A DNA stretch of 64,000 nucleotides, from the NCBI RefSeq assembly GCF_900890425.1, contig NZ_CAAHFG010000004.1, positions 664,330-728,329 on the forward strand, written 5' to 3'. The notes beneath the pieces are model-generated. The model searched no databases. It had not been told where the DNA came from and saw only the letters and a program-made list of their open reading frames with translations. This stretch comes from Pontiella desulfatans (GTDB taxonomy: Bacteria > Verrucomicrobiota > Kiritimatiellia > Kiritimatiellales > Pontiellaceae). The translations under genes and the position numbers were made by a program. Of this stretch, positions 38,676-47,104 are shown in pieces; the stretch's first letter is position 1; each line of letters opens with the position of its first letter.

Positions 38676-40137
38676 ACTAGAGAACTACTTAGGATTCTCC
38701 TCTAATGACTTAGAAGTTAAGGAGAGTTTGACCTTGCTCAAAGCCAAGGCTGAACTGTCATTTAACTCTTCCTGTGAGTGGGAACAGCTTGCAGAGAGTA
38801 TTGCTACTTTTCCAAAGAGAGATGTGGTGTCTATTACGCTTAGTGTTGGTGAGTGGGAGCATACTATAACATCTAGCACTATCGATGCCGCTCAAAGTTT
38901 CCATGGTGAATATGAAGAAGCAGTTGGTGAGCATTCAGATCAGAACATCAGTCTCGCCCTTAGAGTCGATAAGAGGGTTGAAGATGGGGTGGTTTCTCTT
39001 TATTTTCCCATCGGTTATGGGAAGGCATTTTGTAGCGAGGATTTTTATGAGCGTCTACTAGAGCTTAATAATATGATTGGATCGCACAAGGCTCTTGCTA
39101 TCCAGCTATTCGATGATACTCCGACTATTGCAACGGCCTCATTGAAATTTACATCTGTTCCCGCTGATCTGGAACCGCCCTCTTCAGATGTCGAAATGCG
39201 TGAATCGTTCATTGAGCAGCAACAGGAGTATTGCCATTTTGGGCAAGCTTCCATGCTCACAATTTCGCCATACGATTTGTGTCCTACCATTGTGGCAGAT
39301 TCAGGAAATCCGATTATCGAAGCACTGCAAAAAGCATGCTTAGTTCTGTCTGCAATCTATCTGTTCGATGTTACCGAACTCTCTAAAGAAAAGCTTACAT
39401 TTAAGCTGAAGGGGAAAAAGACTAAGTTCCACGATGTCATCCACTCTTCATGGACACCTTCTGAAGAGATGACCCTGTTTCGTATTTTTAAGTGGGCATA
39501 TACAGATGGCAATCTGTCAGATAAGCTATACCTCGCAAGAAACATTATATCGATGCACATGCCGCATGATGCCGCTAGCGCGTTACTTGTGCCGGAAGAT
39601 TGCTATTACTCAATTCAGTCCGGTTTTGCAATTTACCTAAAAGACAATGTCGCAGAGTACATTGGGCTAAAAAATTCGCTGTCGGAGTTTCTGCAAAAAG
39701 CGTTCAGGCAATCACTAGAAGTTGCTGATGGGATGGCCTCGTCCATGAAAGCCAACTTCTTTGCGATACTCACTTTTTTCTTTGGCGTTATCATCGCTGC
39801 ATCGATTAAGGGTGCAACGCTAGGAAGCTTCTTTACTAAGGAGGCAGTTATTTTAACAGGCATTCTTGTGGCGGGTTCGTTCGCTCACCTTTTGGCTTCA
39901 AGTTGGGAAACCAGACGAAAGCAAATATTGTTTTCAGAGTCATACGCGAGGTTAAAGGCTCGTTATGATGACGTTCTGGATGGCGTGGATATGGAAAATA
40001 TCACGGGTGACGATGCCGAGTTCAATAAGTGCGTTAATTACATTAAGCATCGGCGAATAGCATATTTCTTTATCTGGTTCAGCTTTTTAGCCCTCATCGG
40101 ATTTTCGGTTCTCATGATTTACAGCGATGTTTGGTAG
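38650..40137 (+). CDS. Large protein with three C-terminal membrane helices
   Basis: The start is either ATG at 38650 or 38659; both overlap the NA37-like gene. The 495-residue protein has about 370 soluble residues with no recognised motif. Two helices follow (FFAILTFFFGVIIAASI and AVILTGILVAGSFAHLLAS), then a charged segment of about 55 residues and a third helix (IAYFFIWFSFLALIGFSVLMIYS). The pairing of a DNA-associated protein with a membrane protein resembles the logic of the Kiwa defence system, but this protein is not KwaA-like in size or helix number. It could be a membrane effector. The DNA is AT-rich like its two upstream neighbours. Confidence 0.65.
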   Translation: MESMHPIRKLENYLGFSSNDLEVKESLTLLKAKAELSFNSSCEWEQLAESIATFPKRDVVSITLSVGEWEHTITSSTIDAAQSFHGEYEEAVGEHSDQNISLALRVDKRVEDGVVSLYFPIGYGKAFCSEDFYERLLELNNMIGSHKALAIQLFDDTPTIATASLKFTSVPADLEPPSSDVEMRESFIEQQQEYCHFGQASMLTISPYDLCPTIVADSGNPIIEALQKACLVLSAIYLFDVTELSKEKLTFKLKGKKTKFHDVIHSSWTPSEEMTLFRIFKWAYTDGNLSDKLYLARNIISMHMPHDAASALLVPEDCYYSIQSGFAIYLKDNVAEYIGLKNSLSEFLQKAFRQSLEVADGMASSMKANFFAILTFFFGVIIAASIKGATLGSFFTKEAVILTGILVAGSFAHLLASSWETRRKQILFSESYARLKARYDDVLDGVDMENITGDDAEFNKCVNYIKHRRIAYFFIWFSFLALIGFSVLMIYSDVW

Positions 40138-40151
40138 ATGGAGAGATAGAC

Positions 40152-40478
40152 ATGCCATTCACAAGATTACACCTGATTGAACGGATGGGGTTGGATGAGC
40201 CTTGGGAGGGGGAGCCGGGGTATACGAAAACGGGCTATTGGGCGTTTACCAAGGAGCAGGCAGAGTCCTTTGTCGGGTGCTTCCTTTTTCTGCATAAAGG
40301 TCAGTTGGAGCCCGCCCGATACGCTGGTGAGATTGTGGATGTGTTCCTACAGACGGAAGGGAAATATGTCAGTCGTTTTGTGTTCAAGGTGAAAGATGAA
40401 CCGCGACTGAATGGGATTGCGACCATGGTTGATGGCTGGGATCGATGGTGGAAAGCGGATGGATGGAGACAAGAATGA
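40152..40478 (+). CDS. Small acidic/aromatic protein of unknown function
   Basis: The 108-residue protein (MPFTRLHLIERMGLDEPWEG...) has no motif I recognise. It is Trp-rich (WAF, WDRWWKADGW) and probably an alpha/beta domain. GGAGAGATAGAC precedes the ATG, and its stop overlaps the next start as ATGA, so it is translated with the DUF4268 nuclease gene and may be its partner or inhibitor. It ends the accessory set in the same direction as the restriction genes. Confidence 0.7.
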   Translation: MPFTRLHLIERMGLDEPWEGEPGYTKTGYWAFTKEQAESFVGCFLFLHKGQLEPARYAGEIVDVFLQTEGKYVSRFVFKVKDEPRLNGIATMVDGWDRWWKADGWRQE

Positions 40479-41464
40479 GTTTGGGTAGATTGGAAAAAGT
40501 TGAGTTGCGGGATGTGTGGAAAACGGAGGCGCAGGATTTTACGCCTTGGCTGGCGAAGGAGGATAATCTTGCTTTACTGGGTAATACCATTGGCCTCGAC
40601 CTTGAATTGGAAGCGGTTGAAAAGAATGTGGGTGCGTTCAGGGCGGACATCCTTTGCAAGGATACTGCTACCAATGCCTGGGTGTTGGTGGAAAATCAAG
40701 TGGAGCGTACCGACCATACCCACCTTGGGCAGCTGCTAACCTATGCAGCTGGTCTGAACACCGTGACGATCGTATGGATTGCAAAACGCTTCACCGATGA
40801 ACACCGCGCAGCGTTGGATTGGCTGAATGAGGTGACTGGGGATGATATTAATTTCTTCGGGATTGAAATTGAGCTGTGGCGCATTGGTGAGTCAGCCATT
40901 GCCCCGAAGTTCAACATGGTATCGAAACCCAACGAGTGGACAAAAGGAAAGGGTGGAACCTCGGCTGTTGTATCATCGGAGAAGGAGTTGTCGCCTACCC
41001 GGAAATTGCAGTTGGAGTTCTGGCAACTGTTCCGGGAATATATGGAGGACAACAGCTCCATTATGCGTCCGCAAAAACCAAACCCCTGTCATTGGATGAA
41101 TTTCAGCATAGGAACAAGCAAGGCTTTTCCTGCCGCTTTGCTGAACATGCAATCGGGTCTTATTTCAATAAGCTTGCAGATCAATAAGGGCGAAGACCGT
41201 TTCGCAATTTTCAATTTACTCAAGCAGGACAAGGTTGCTATTGAAGAAGAAATGGGTGCTGCTTTGGATTGGGAGGAAAAACCGGAGAATAAGTGCAGTT
41301 ATGTATTCTTGCGAAACCCCCAACTTGATCCGAAGAAAAAGAACGATTGGCCAATGCAGCACCAATGGCTGCTGGAAAATCTTGAAACGTTCCATGCCGT
41401 TTTCTCTTCCCGCATTAGGGATATGGACACGGGCGATTGGCAACCGGATGATGACGGGGAATGA
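40475..41464 (+). CDS. DUF4268-type PD-(D/E)xK nuclease-like protein
   Basis: The 329-residue protein has a clear nuclease core: FRADILCKDTATNAWVLVENQ (Asp58, Glu73, Gln75 as the D...ExQ variant), then RTDHTHLGQLLTYAAGL. The C-terminal half, with KLQLEFWQLFREYME, matches the DUF4268 domain. These proteins commonly occur beside restriction loci; their substrate is not established. The replacement of Lys by Gln is usual in this family. It is the last gene of the operon, followed by a long GC-rich stretch with no coding sequence. Confidence 0.82.
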   Translation: MSLGRLEKVELRDVWKTEAQDFTPWLAKEDNLALLGNTIGLDLELEAVEKNVGAFRADILCKDTATNAWVLVENQVERTDHTHLGQLLTYAAGLNTVTIVWIAKRFTDEHRAALDWLNEVTGDDINFFGIEIELWRIGESAIAPKFNMVSKPNEWTKGKGGTSAVVSSEKELSPTRKLQLEFWQLFREYMEDNSSIMRPQKPNPCHWMNFSIGTSKAFPAALLNMQSGLISISLQINKGEDRFAIFNLLKQDKVAIEEEMGAALDWEEKPENKCSYVFLRNPQLDPKKKNDWPMQHQWLLENLETFHAVFSSRIRDMDTGDWQPDDDGE

Positions 41465-41793
41465 TAAGCCCGGCGTAGGGGCTATATTTCCGCACCCATC
41501 TCTATTGCCCCCCGTCCCCTCTCCCAGGGAAAAGTTCCAATGTCTGGAAGACCCACTTGCCCCGCAGGGCAGCCGCTGGGTGGCCGTTCCGTAGCGCGAT
41601 ACTGGAGAACCTGAGCGCGTGGAACTACTTCTCGGGCGGGGGCCGGGGCGTGACCAGCAAGCTTGCGAGATGGGCGCGCTTTGGCCGGGTGGGCGGGGGA
41701 TGCGGTGGCCGGAGGCGATAGCCGGAAGCCCCCGCAACCACGGCCGCCCCGCCCGCCCTGTAGGTGTGGCATGAATTTGACACCGACACGAGC

Positions 41794-41889
41794 CAAGCTC
41801 GCATAATGACTTGTTATGTTGGGTGGTTGAAATTCTGATTTCCAAAACCCACTGAACATAATCAAGCATTATGCGGGTTTGCGAGCTTG
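41794..41889. repeat. 96-base imperfect inverted repeat with bulges
   Basis: Left blocks CAAGCTCG, CATAATG, TTATGTT and GGTGGTT pair in order with right blocks AACCCACT, AACATAA, CATTATG and CGAGCTTG, separated by short unpaired bulges and a loop of about 16 bases. On the minus strand it contains CATAACAAGTC, similar to the conserved end of integron attC sites, but the opposite end does not fit. Confidence 0.6.
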
Positions 41890-43068
41890 CCCCCCGCCAG
41901 CGCGACCTTGGGAACGATGCCGGTGGCAGCAGGGAAGCATGGGACGTGCGAGGAACGAACCGCCCCTTGATTCCGAACTATCAGGGAGAACGCGCAGCGG
42001 GCGATGGAACAACCCGGCAAATTTTGCAGAGCGTTTCCGGCCACTCGGGGAGTCAGTCCGATAATCGTGCATCGGAGATGCCGCAGGCTCACGATTATTC
42101 GTACTGACCCCACTCGCTGAAAGCGGAAACGTGGCGAAACTGCCGCCGGGGTGCGGCCGAAGGCTCCATAGCCCCGCAGGGCAGGCCGTAGGCCACCGGA
42201 GGGAGTCCGCCCGGGAAGGTGATGCGACATCGAAGCATGACCTTTCCGGATCAGCGGGCGACCGGAGTAGGTAGAGCGCTTGAGCCGGGTTTGCGTGGAG
42301 CTCCCCGTAGGGCGAAGGCCGGGCAGGCTGGCGGGATCAGGCGATGATGCTTCCGAGCGCCGCGAAGGATAGCATCAGCGCCCCCGCCTTGGCTGGCCGG
42401 CGAGCGGAATGCAAAGGCGGCTGAAGCGCGACGTGGCGGTAATAGCCGCCACCCACACCGCGCTGACAAAGGAGAATTTGTGAAGGAAGCTGAATGAGGA
42501 GACCGGGAACGGACAGCGCCTTCCGGAATCATCGATCCCGGCTACAGCGACCGAACAAAGGACGGGGTGGAACCCGACCCTCCACTTGGCGGCGCTGGGA
42601 GTGGACGGATCGACGATTGAAGCTGGATGAACAATTTCTTCTTTGGCACTAAGCGCGGCGTACATCCCCCCGTTGCGGGGGGCTTGGGGGGTAACACGAA
42701 GCAGCGCGAGGTGAACTTTGTGGATGACGGTGAGCAAAGGGATGCAGGACGGCCATCGTAGATGATGTGGCCTGCTCCCGTCGCGAACCGGAAGGAACAA
42801 AGGGCGCCTGGCGGTGCGGCGTAGGTCAGCTGGAAACGTGACCGTGTTCTGCGTAGCAGGTTCTGAGCGCGTTTGCTGCGTAGGAGTGGGCAGAAAAGCA
42901 GGATGGCCGATATGCATTGTATTCCCAACTGCCGTGAACTGTACTCTTGATTCCGGTCTTTTTCGGCGTATGGTCATGACTTAATAAAACAGATAAAGAC
43001 AATTTAGCATCAGAAGTATAGTCGCTCTTCAGAAATCGCCAGTTTCAATACACGCGAGCGAACCATGC

Positions 43069-43097
43069 GGAGGATGCGCCCACTCGGGCGCGCCTCC
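43069..43097 (+). promoter_or_regulatory. Hairpin in the leader of the Sel1 gene
   Basis: GGAGG and GCGCCC pair with GGGCGC and CCTCC around an ACTC loop. Outside it CACGCGA and TCGCGTG can add a longer stem. It lies about 100 bases before the ATG and has no following T run, so it looks like a leader structure and not a terminator. Confidence 0.55.
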
Positions 43098-43197
43098 TGT
43101 GTTGTGTTCGCGTGTGGGCTCTGGCGAGCCTCTGGAGGGCATGGCCGGGGGGTTGCGCCTCTTTTTTGTGCCACGGGATATAACCGCAGGGGATCAT

Positions 43198-44562
43198 ATG
43201 AAAAAAACAGCATTCTTGATAGCAACCATCGCCCTACTCGGACTTCCTCTCTTGAGCTTTGCGGCTGACGACATCGCAACGCTTCAGCAAAAGGCCGAGC
43301 GTGGGGATGCAGAGGCTCAATGTTCTTTGGGCTCATTGTACTATGAGGGCAGCGGTGTATTGCAAAGCTATGAAGATGCCGCAAAGTGGTATCAGCTATC
43401 TGCCACACAAGGAAATGCGGAAGCACAGTTCCTACTGGGTCTATGCTATTCCCTTGGTTCTGGTGTTCCCAAGAGTAAGGAATTAGCGGGAGAGTGGTGG
43501 CATAAAGCCGCTGAGCAAGGACACGAGCGAGCACGAGACTGGTGGGATATAAACTTTGGGAACGAGAAAGAATTTTACGCGAGAACATTTGCTGACCCAG
43601 AGGCGGCAGAAAAACAGATTAGTTCTATTGCAGAAAGAATTGGTGCTCTCAACAGGCAAGAGTTGTTCACTGCCGCCGAAAATGGAGATCCAGAAGCCCA
43701 GTATGAATTGGCTGGACTTTATCGTGATGGGAAGGTGTTCGAAAAAGATCGCGACAAAGCCATAAAATGGTATCGGCTGGCGGCAGCACAACAACACAAA
43801 GAAGCATTGTTCGCCCTCGGCCTTATCTACTCGACATCTATGCAGGGGGGAGATGAGTCTGAAGCCACAGTTTATTTTAAACAAGCTGCTGAAGCAGGCC
43901 ACACGGTAGCTCGGCGTATGATGGGCGCATTTTGCTACGAAGGGAGTTTGGTTCCACAAGATTATAAAAAAGGAGCTCGCTGGTTCCATTTGGCCGCTCT
44001 TGATGGCGATATGTTATCCCAACATTGTATTGGTCTGGCTTATCTATATGGAAAAGGAGTGCCACAAAATTCCTCAAAAGCAACTGCATGGTTTATAAAA
44101 GCGGCGGAGCAGGGAGACGTCAAATCACAGCGCTTTCTAGGGCATATCTACCGAGATGAGAAGACAGCAGCCGGGATCTCGCAGAACTACACAGAAGCGA
44201 TAAGGTGGTATCTTAAGGCGGCTGAACAAGATGATCTAGAAGCTCAAATGGGGCTCATATTGATTTTTTCGGAATTGGAGGAGTTTGATAAGGCGATCCC
44301 ATTTGCAGAAAAGCTTGCCAGAAAAGGGGTAAAAGAGGCTCAATATTTATTAGGGAGTGCATATGCCTTTGGAAAAGGCGGCTTAAAAAAGGATTTGGTT
44401 CAAGCCTATGCTTGGTTGAATGTTTCGGCAGCATTGGGACATGAAGGTGCGGCGGAGCTTCGAAGTGAATGCGCCATAGAAATGTCTATTGCTCAACTAG
44501 AAGAGGCTCAGCGTATTTCCAAGGAATACTACAAAAAATATGCCCACCCGATTGACTATTAA
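43198..44562 (+). CDS. Exported Sel1-repeat protein
   Basis: The ATG at 43198 has AGGGGATC upstream and gives a signal peptide (KKTAFLIATIALLGLPLLSFA). The 454-residue protein holds about nine Sel1-type (TPR-like) repeats, for example AEAQCSLGSLYYEGSGV, AEAQFLLGLCYSLGSGV, DMLSQHCIGLAYLYGKGV and KEAQYLLGSAYAFGKGG. These helical repeats bind other proteins and organise complexes, often in the periplasm or outside the cell. It is separated from the defence operon by 1.7 kb and has its own leader. Its link to the island's other cargo is unknown. Confidence 0.88.
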   Translation: MKKTAFLIATIALLGLPLLSFAADDIATLQQKAERGDAEAQCSLGSLYYEGSGVLQSYEDAAKWYQLSATQGNAEAQFLLGLCYSLGSGVPKSKELAGEWWHKAAEQGHERARDWWDINFGNEKEFYARTFADPEAAEKQISSIAERIGALNRQELFTAAENGDPEAQYELAGLYRDGKVFEKDRDKAIKWYRLAAAQQHKEALFALGLIYSTSMQGGDESEATVYFKQAAEAGHTVARRMMGAFCYEGSLVPQDYKKGARWFHLAALDGDMLSQHCIGLAYLYGKGVPQNSSKATAWFIKAAEQGDVKSQRFLGHIYRDEKTAAGISQNYTEAIRWYLKAAEQDDLEAQMGLILIFSELEEFDKAIPFAEKLARKGVKEAQYLLGSAYAFGKGGLKKDLVQAYAWLNVSAALGHEGAAELRSECAIEMSIAQLEEAQRISKEYYKKYAHPIDY

Positions 44563-44669
44563 TTGTATTAGTTGGGATGAGATCTTACAGAGCCCCGTTA
44601 TCCGTTTCTATACCACAAAGGGAGAGCCTAAGCGCTTCTTCAGGGCGCGGCGGGATTGATTGAACAGCG

Positions 44670-44954
44670 CTAGACAATGCGCTGGATAACGATGACGGGC
44701 TCGCCGCGGTGGATCTCGTAGCGATGCACAAAATGGCAGTCCGCAAACGAGCCGGTATGGCGGCGGTTGTAGCGGCACTTTGCCTGGACAAGCCGCTTCC
44801 GGTTTTGCGGCGTGTCGGGATAAATCAGACAGTCGCCTTTCGTGCCGTCTTTCGAGCAGGTCAACCCAAGGAACTCTGGAAAAATTATGTGTCCCCTGCC
44901 CCGTGCATGGGTTTGGGGGGGTATCTGCTGATCGGGTATAATTTTGTGGTTCAT
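44670..44954 (-). CDS. Small Cys/His-containing island protein
   Basis: The start MNHKIIPDQ at 44954 has GGAGAAC upstream; the longer frame adds seven residues. The 94-residue protein has four Cys and several His (TCSKDGTKGDC, AKCRYNRRHTGSFADCHFVHRYEI) and ends in a strand-rich segment (PVIVIQRIV). The spacing suggests a zinc-binding fold. It is the last gene of the minus-strand set after the primase-like gene. I cannot name the family. Confidence 0.55.
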   Translation of the reverse strand: MNHKIIPDQQIPPQTHARGRGHIIFPEFLGLTCSKDGTKGDCLIYPDTPQNRKRLVQAKCRYNRRHTGSFADCHFVHRYEIHRGEPVIVIQRIV

Positions 44955-44990
44955 TAGTCGTTCTCCGGATTCCAACGGAACAAACTCGGT

Positions 44991-46220
44991 TCAGGGCTCG
45001 GAGGGAGCGGGATGGGATAAAATCCATTCATAAACAGCAGCTTTACCTCTTATCAAATTTCCATTCCGGTCGGTATGGTGGCGAGTCCCTGGTTGTATCC
45101 GCCTGAGTATGCCTGCCGAAATAAACTTCTCGATTAGGCGGGCCACTTGTTGGGTATCAAGTCCCATTCGGTAACCGGTGTACGTTTGGGGTATCCCAAG
45201 GGTGCGGCCTTCGCTGCACTCGCAGAGCGATAGCCCCCGGCAAATCCGGAAGAAGGTTTGTTCCCGTTCATCACGGTTGTCATAAAAGGATCGTTCTCGT
45301 TCGCTCAATCTTTCTGGATAGCTTCGCATCATTCCGTTGTAGTGGGCGCGTGCGTCTTTCATGTGCCGCTCCAATGTGTCCTCGAACACATTTGCATGAA
45401 GCCGGTAGAAAAGCTCTGCAAAGGACATGGCGACTTCTTCACAAACTGAATCGAAGGCGAAGGTAACAAGAGCAACCAGTTCGGTATTGCGGCGGCCTTG
45501 CTCGGCGGAGACTCGGTGGGCTATCAGTTTTTTGTAGAGACGGGCAATTTCCGGGGAGGTCGTTTTGAGTTCATGCCATGCTTGACAGGCTCCCTCGTTT
45601 TCTCCCCTTGTGGTTCCCCTAAAAGAAGACTCTTCTCTATCTCTATGACATTGCCTTTCCTTTATGACATCTTGCCTGGCTATCCAATCGGTCAATGTTT
45701 TCAGGGGTATTCGCGAATTTGTGGCCTCCACTTTCTGGTCTGTTCTTTGGTCTCCGTCACTACGCACACCAAACGGCAACCTTGAGAAGCTTATTCGGTT
45801 GGTCAGTGGCTTCGGATCGGCTTTTGGGAAAATCAGCAAAAGGTCTCTTGCTATTCGCTCCCAAGTGATGGAATCGACATCTTCTTCTAGCCGAATGTAG
45901 GTATGGATCGACTTGCCGCCAGAAAACACCCGCAAGGTATGCGGCGTATCATCGAGCCGCCACATATCGCGCTGATGGGTAATCGGCATTTTTTCATCAT
46001 GTTCAATGACCCAAGTATGCAGACGGACAATGTTGTCGCGGCGGCGGGTGCTACCGGCAGAGAACGAGTTGCCGATGCAAAACTGCTTCTTTGGCTGTAC
46101 CGTAATTTTGCGAGCTAGGCGCATAGGCTTCTTCTCATACACGGTGTCGGCCAGTAGAATGTACTCATCATCATCCCACAACAGGCGGCGAACCTTAATC
46201 CAGTCGCTGGGTGTTTGCAT
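44991..46220 (-). CDS. Primase-like replication protein (archaeo-eukaryotic primase type)
   Basis: The 409-residue protein has features of an archaeo-eukaryotic-type primase. VRLHTWVIEHDEKMP is a possible metal-binding acidic motif, FSGGKSIHTYIRL fits the conserved S-x-H motif II, and NRISFSRLPFGVRSDG follows. A charged helical middle and a C-terminal winged-helix segment (QQVARLIEKFISAGILRRIQPGTRHHTDRNGN) resemble DNA-binding wings of replication proteins. Integrative elements often carry such enzymes for self-replication or primer synthesis. The catalytic residues are assigned by eye only. Confidence 0.6.
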   Translation of the reverse strand: MQTPSDWIKVRRLLWDDDEYILLADTVYEKKPMRLARKITVQPKKQFCIGNSFSAGSTRRRDNIVRLHTWVIEHDEKMPITHQRDMWRLDDTPHTLRVFSGGKSIHTYIRLEEDVDSITWERIARDLLLIFPKADPKPLTNRISFSRLPFGVRSDGDQRTDQKVEATNSRIPLKTLTDWIARQDVIKERQCHRDREESSFRGTTRGENEGACQAWHELKTTSPEIARLYKKLIAHRVSAEQGRRNTELVALVTFAFDSVCEEVAMSFAELFYRLHANVFEDTLERHMKDARAHYNGMMRSYPERLSERERSFYDNRDEREQTFFRICRGLSLCECSEGRTLGIPQTYTGYRMGLDTQQVARLIEKFISAGILRRIQPGTRHHTDRNGNLIRGKAAVYEWILSHPAPSEP

Positions 46221-46443
46221 GGATGGCTCCTTCGGCGCGGTCGCGCATCAGAGATTGGAAATCACGTTTTGAGATGTAGGGTCGCCCCTTGCGGCAGGCT
46301 CCGCACTCGGCGCAACAATTCCCGATCCCGGCAGCCAGGGCGGTCTTGAATGTTGTTCCGGTGTCGGTGCCGCAACGGTGGCACCATGCGCGGACGTGTG
46401 GTGCGGGGATATTTGGAACGGTCGGCTCCTGAAAATTATTCAT
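46195..46443 (-). CDS. Small zinc-ribbon-like protein
   Basis: The 82-residue protein contains WCHRCG, then CCAECGACRKGRPYIS, a cluster of six cysteines that fits a zinc ribbon. Its 3' end overlaps the start of the primase-like gene by 26 bases, and its start overlaps the end of the upstream small gene, so they are one transcript. Confidence 0.65.
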   Translation of the reverse strand: MNNFQEPTVPNIPAPHVRAWCHRCGTDTGTTFKTALAAGIGNCCAECGACRKGRPYISKRDFQSLMRDRAEGAIHANTQRLD

Positions 46444-46717
46444 GACAGCCTTCTTTGCCCTCTGTCTTTGGCCTATACGGGCGATAGGGAATTAGGGGAC
46501 AGGCTGTGCCTGAACATTCGCGGATAGCGGCGGTATCGCAGGATGTGCATTCGTTGCATTTGGCCGTGATTGCTGCCCGCAACGAATTTCCTTCATAAGC
46601 GCGCTTAAAATGATTTAGTCGGCTTGGGTGATGCTCCGACACCACTTTGAGCATTGCTTGCTGTTGGAGAATCGTAGAATGCGGCTCAGGCGGGTTTTTT
46701 TGTGGTAATTTACTCAT
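46436..46717 (-). CDS. Small cysteine-cluster island protein
   Basis: I chose the start MSKLPQKNP at 46717, since it overlaps the stop of the preceding gene. The 93-residue protein has KCNECTSC...IRECSGTACPLIPYRPYR, a four- to five-Cys cluster followed by a CPLxPYR motif. This kind of small protein is common in phages and integrative elements, with no assigned role. Confidence 0.68.
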   Translation of the reverse strand: MSKLPQKNPPEPHSTILQQQAMLKVVSEHHPSRLNHFKRAYEGNSLRAAITAKCNECTSCDTAAIRECSGTACPLIPYRPYRPKTEGKEGCHE

Positions 46718-47000
46718 GGCCGACTCCTTCCCGTGCAAGACGCAATATTTCGGCCTCATCGAACCGGATACGCCTTGATGTGAATCGGATTTCACGGATC
46801 AAACCTTGTTGGATGTAGCGATCAACGGTTTTTGTTGAAATACCACCGAGAAGCTCAGCCACCTGACGGCGATTTATTAAACGCGGCCTGCGACCGCGTC
46901 CTTGTCGGCTGAGAACATCCAGTATTTCCTTGCGGGTGTCGTCGGGAATGGTCTGATCATTCTTGACCATCAGTTTGATTACTTCTGTATTTCCGGTCAT
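46710..47000 (-). CDS. Helix-turn-helix protein, excisionase-like
   Basis: The 96-residue protein has the MerR/excisionase-type segment RRQVAELLGGISTKTVDRYIQQGLIREIRFTSRRIRFDEAEILRLAREG, a winged helix typical of recombination directionality factors. Its position beside the recombinase block supports a role in excision or as a regulator of the following small genes. GGAGATAGAG precedes the ATG. Confidence 0.78.
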   Translation of the reverse strand: MTGNTEVIKLMVKNDQTIPDDTRKEILDVLSRQGRGRRPRLINRRQVAELLGGISTKTVDRYIQQGLIREIRFTSRRIRFDEAEILRLAREGVGHE

Positions 47001-47040
47001 CTCTCTATCTCCTGTCCAGATTCTGCTTTTCTAGGCGCAG

Positions 47041-47073
47041 AAAAATGCCCTCAGTTCTTGTTGAACTAAGGGC
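47041..47073 (-). terminator. Terminator after the integrase operon
   Basis: On the minus strand GCCCTTAGTTC pairs with GAACTGAGGGC (one mismatch) and is followed by A and five Ts. Confidence 0.85.
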
Positions 47074-47104
47074 AAGATAAGACAGGAAGGACGGGACTCT
47101 CTAT

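Larger units (their letters stand above)
41465..43197. other. GC-rich structured noncoding region, 1.73 kb
   Basis: The region contrasts with the AT-rich genes around it. Frames here are short, Arg/Pro-rich and conflict with each other on both strands, and none resembles a known protein. The word CCCCG(C/T)AGGGC occurs three times (about 41560, 42172, 42302), each near a GGCC-rich hairpin. It also contains a 96-base imperfect palindrome (41794-41889) and a strong hairpin before the Sel1 gene. It may encode a structured RNA or be the remains of inserted elements. Confidence 0.5.

Noticed and set aside
41482-43588. Arg/Pro-rich frames on both strands of the GC-rich island region
   Set aside because: They overlap on both strands, have no known domain and reflect base composition only.
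44608-45027. 139-residue minus-strand frame near the primase-like gene
   Set aside because: It conflicts with the better-supported small Cys/His protein and overlaps the end of the primase-like gene.
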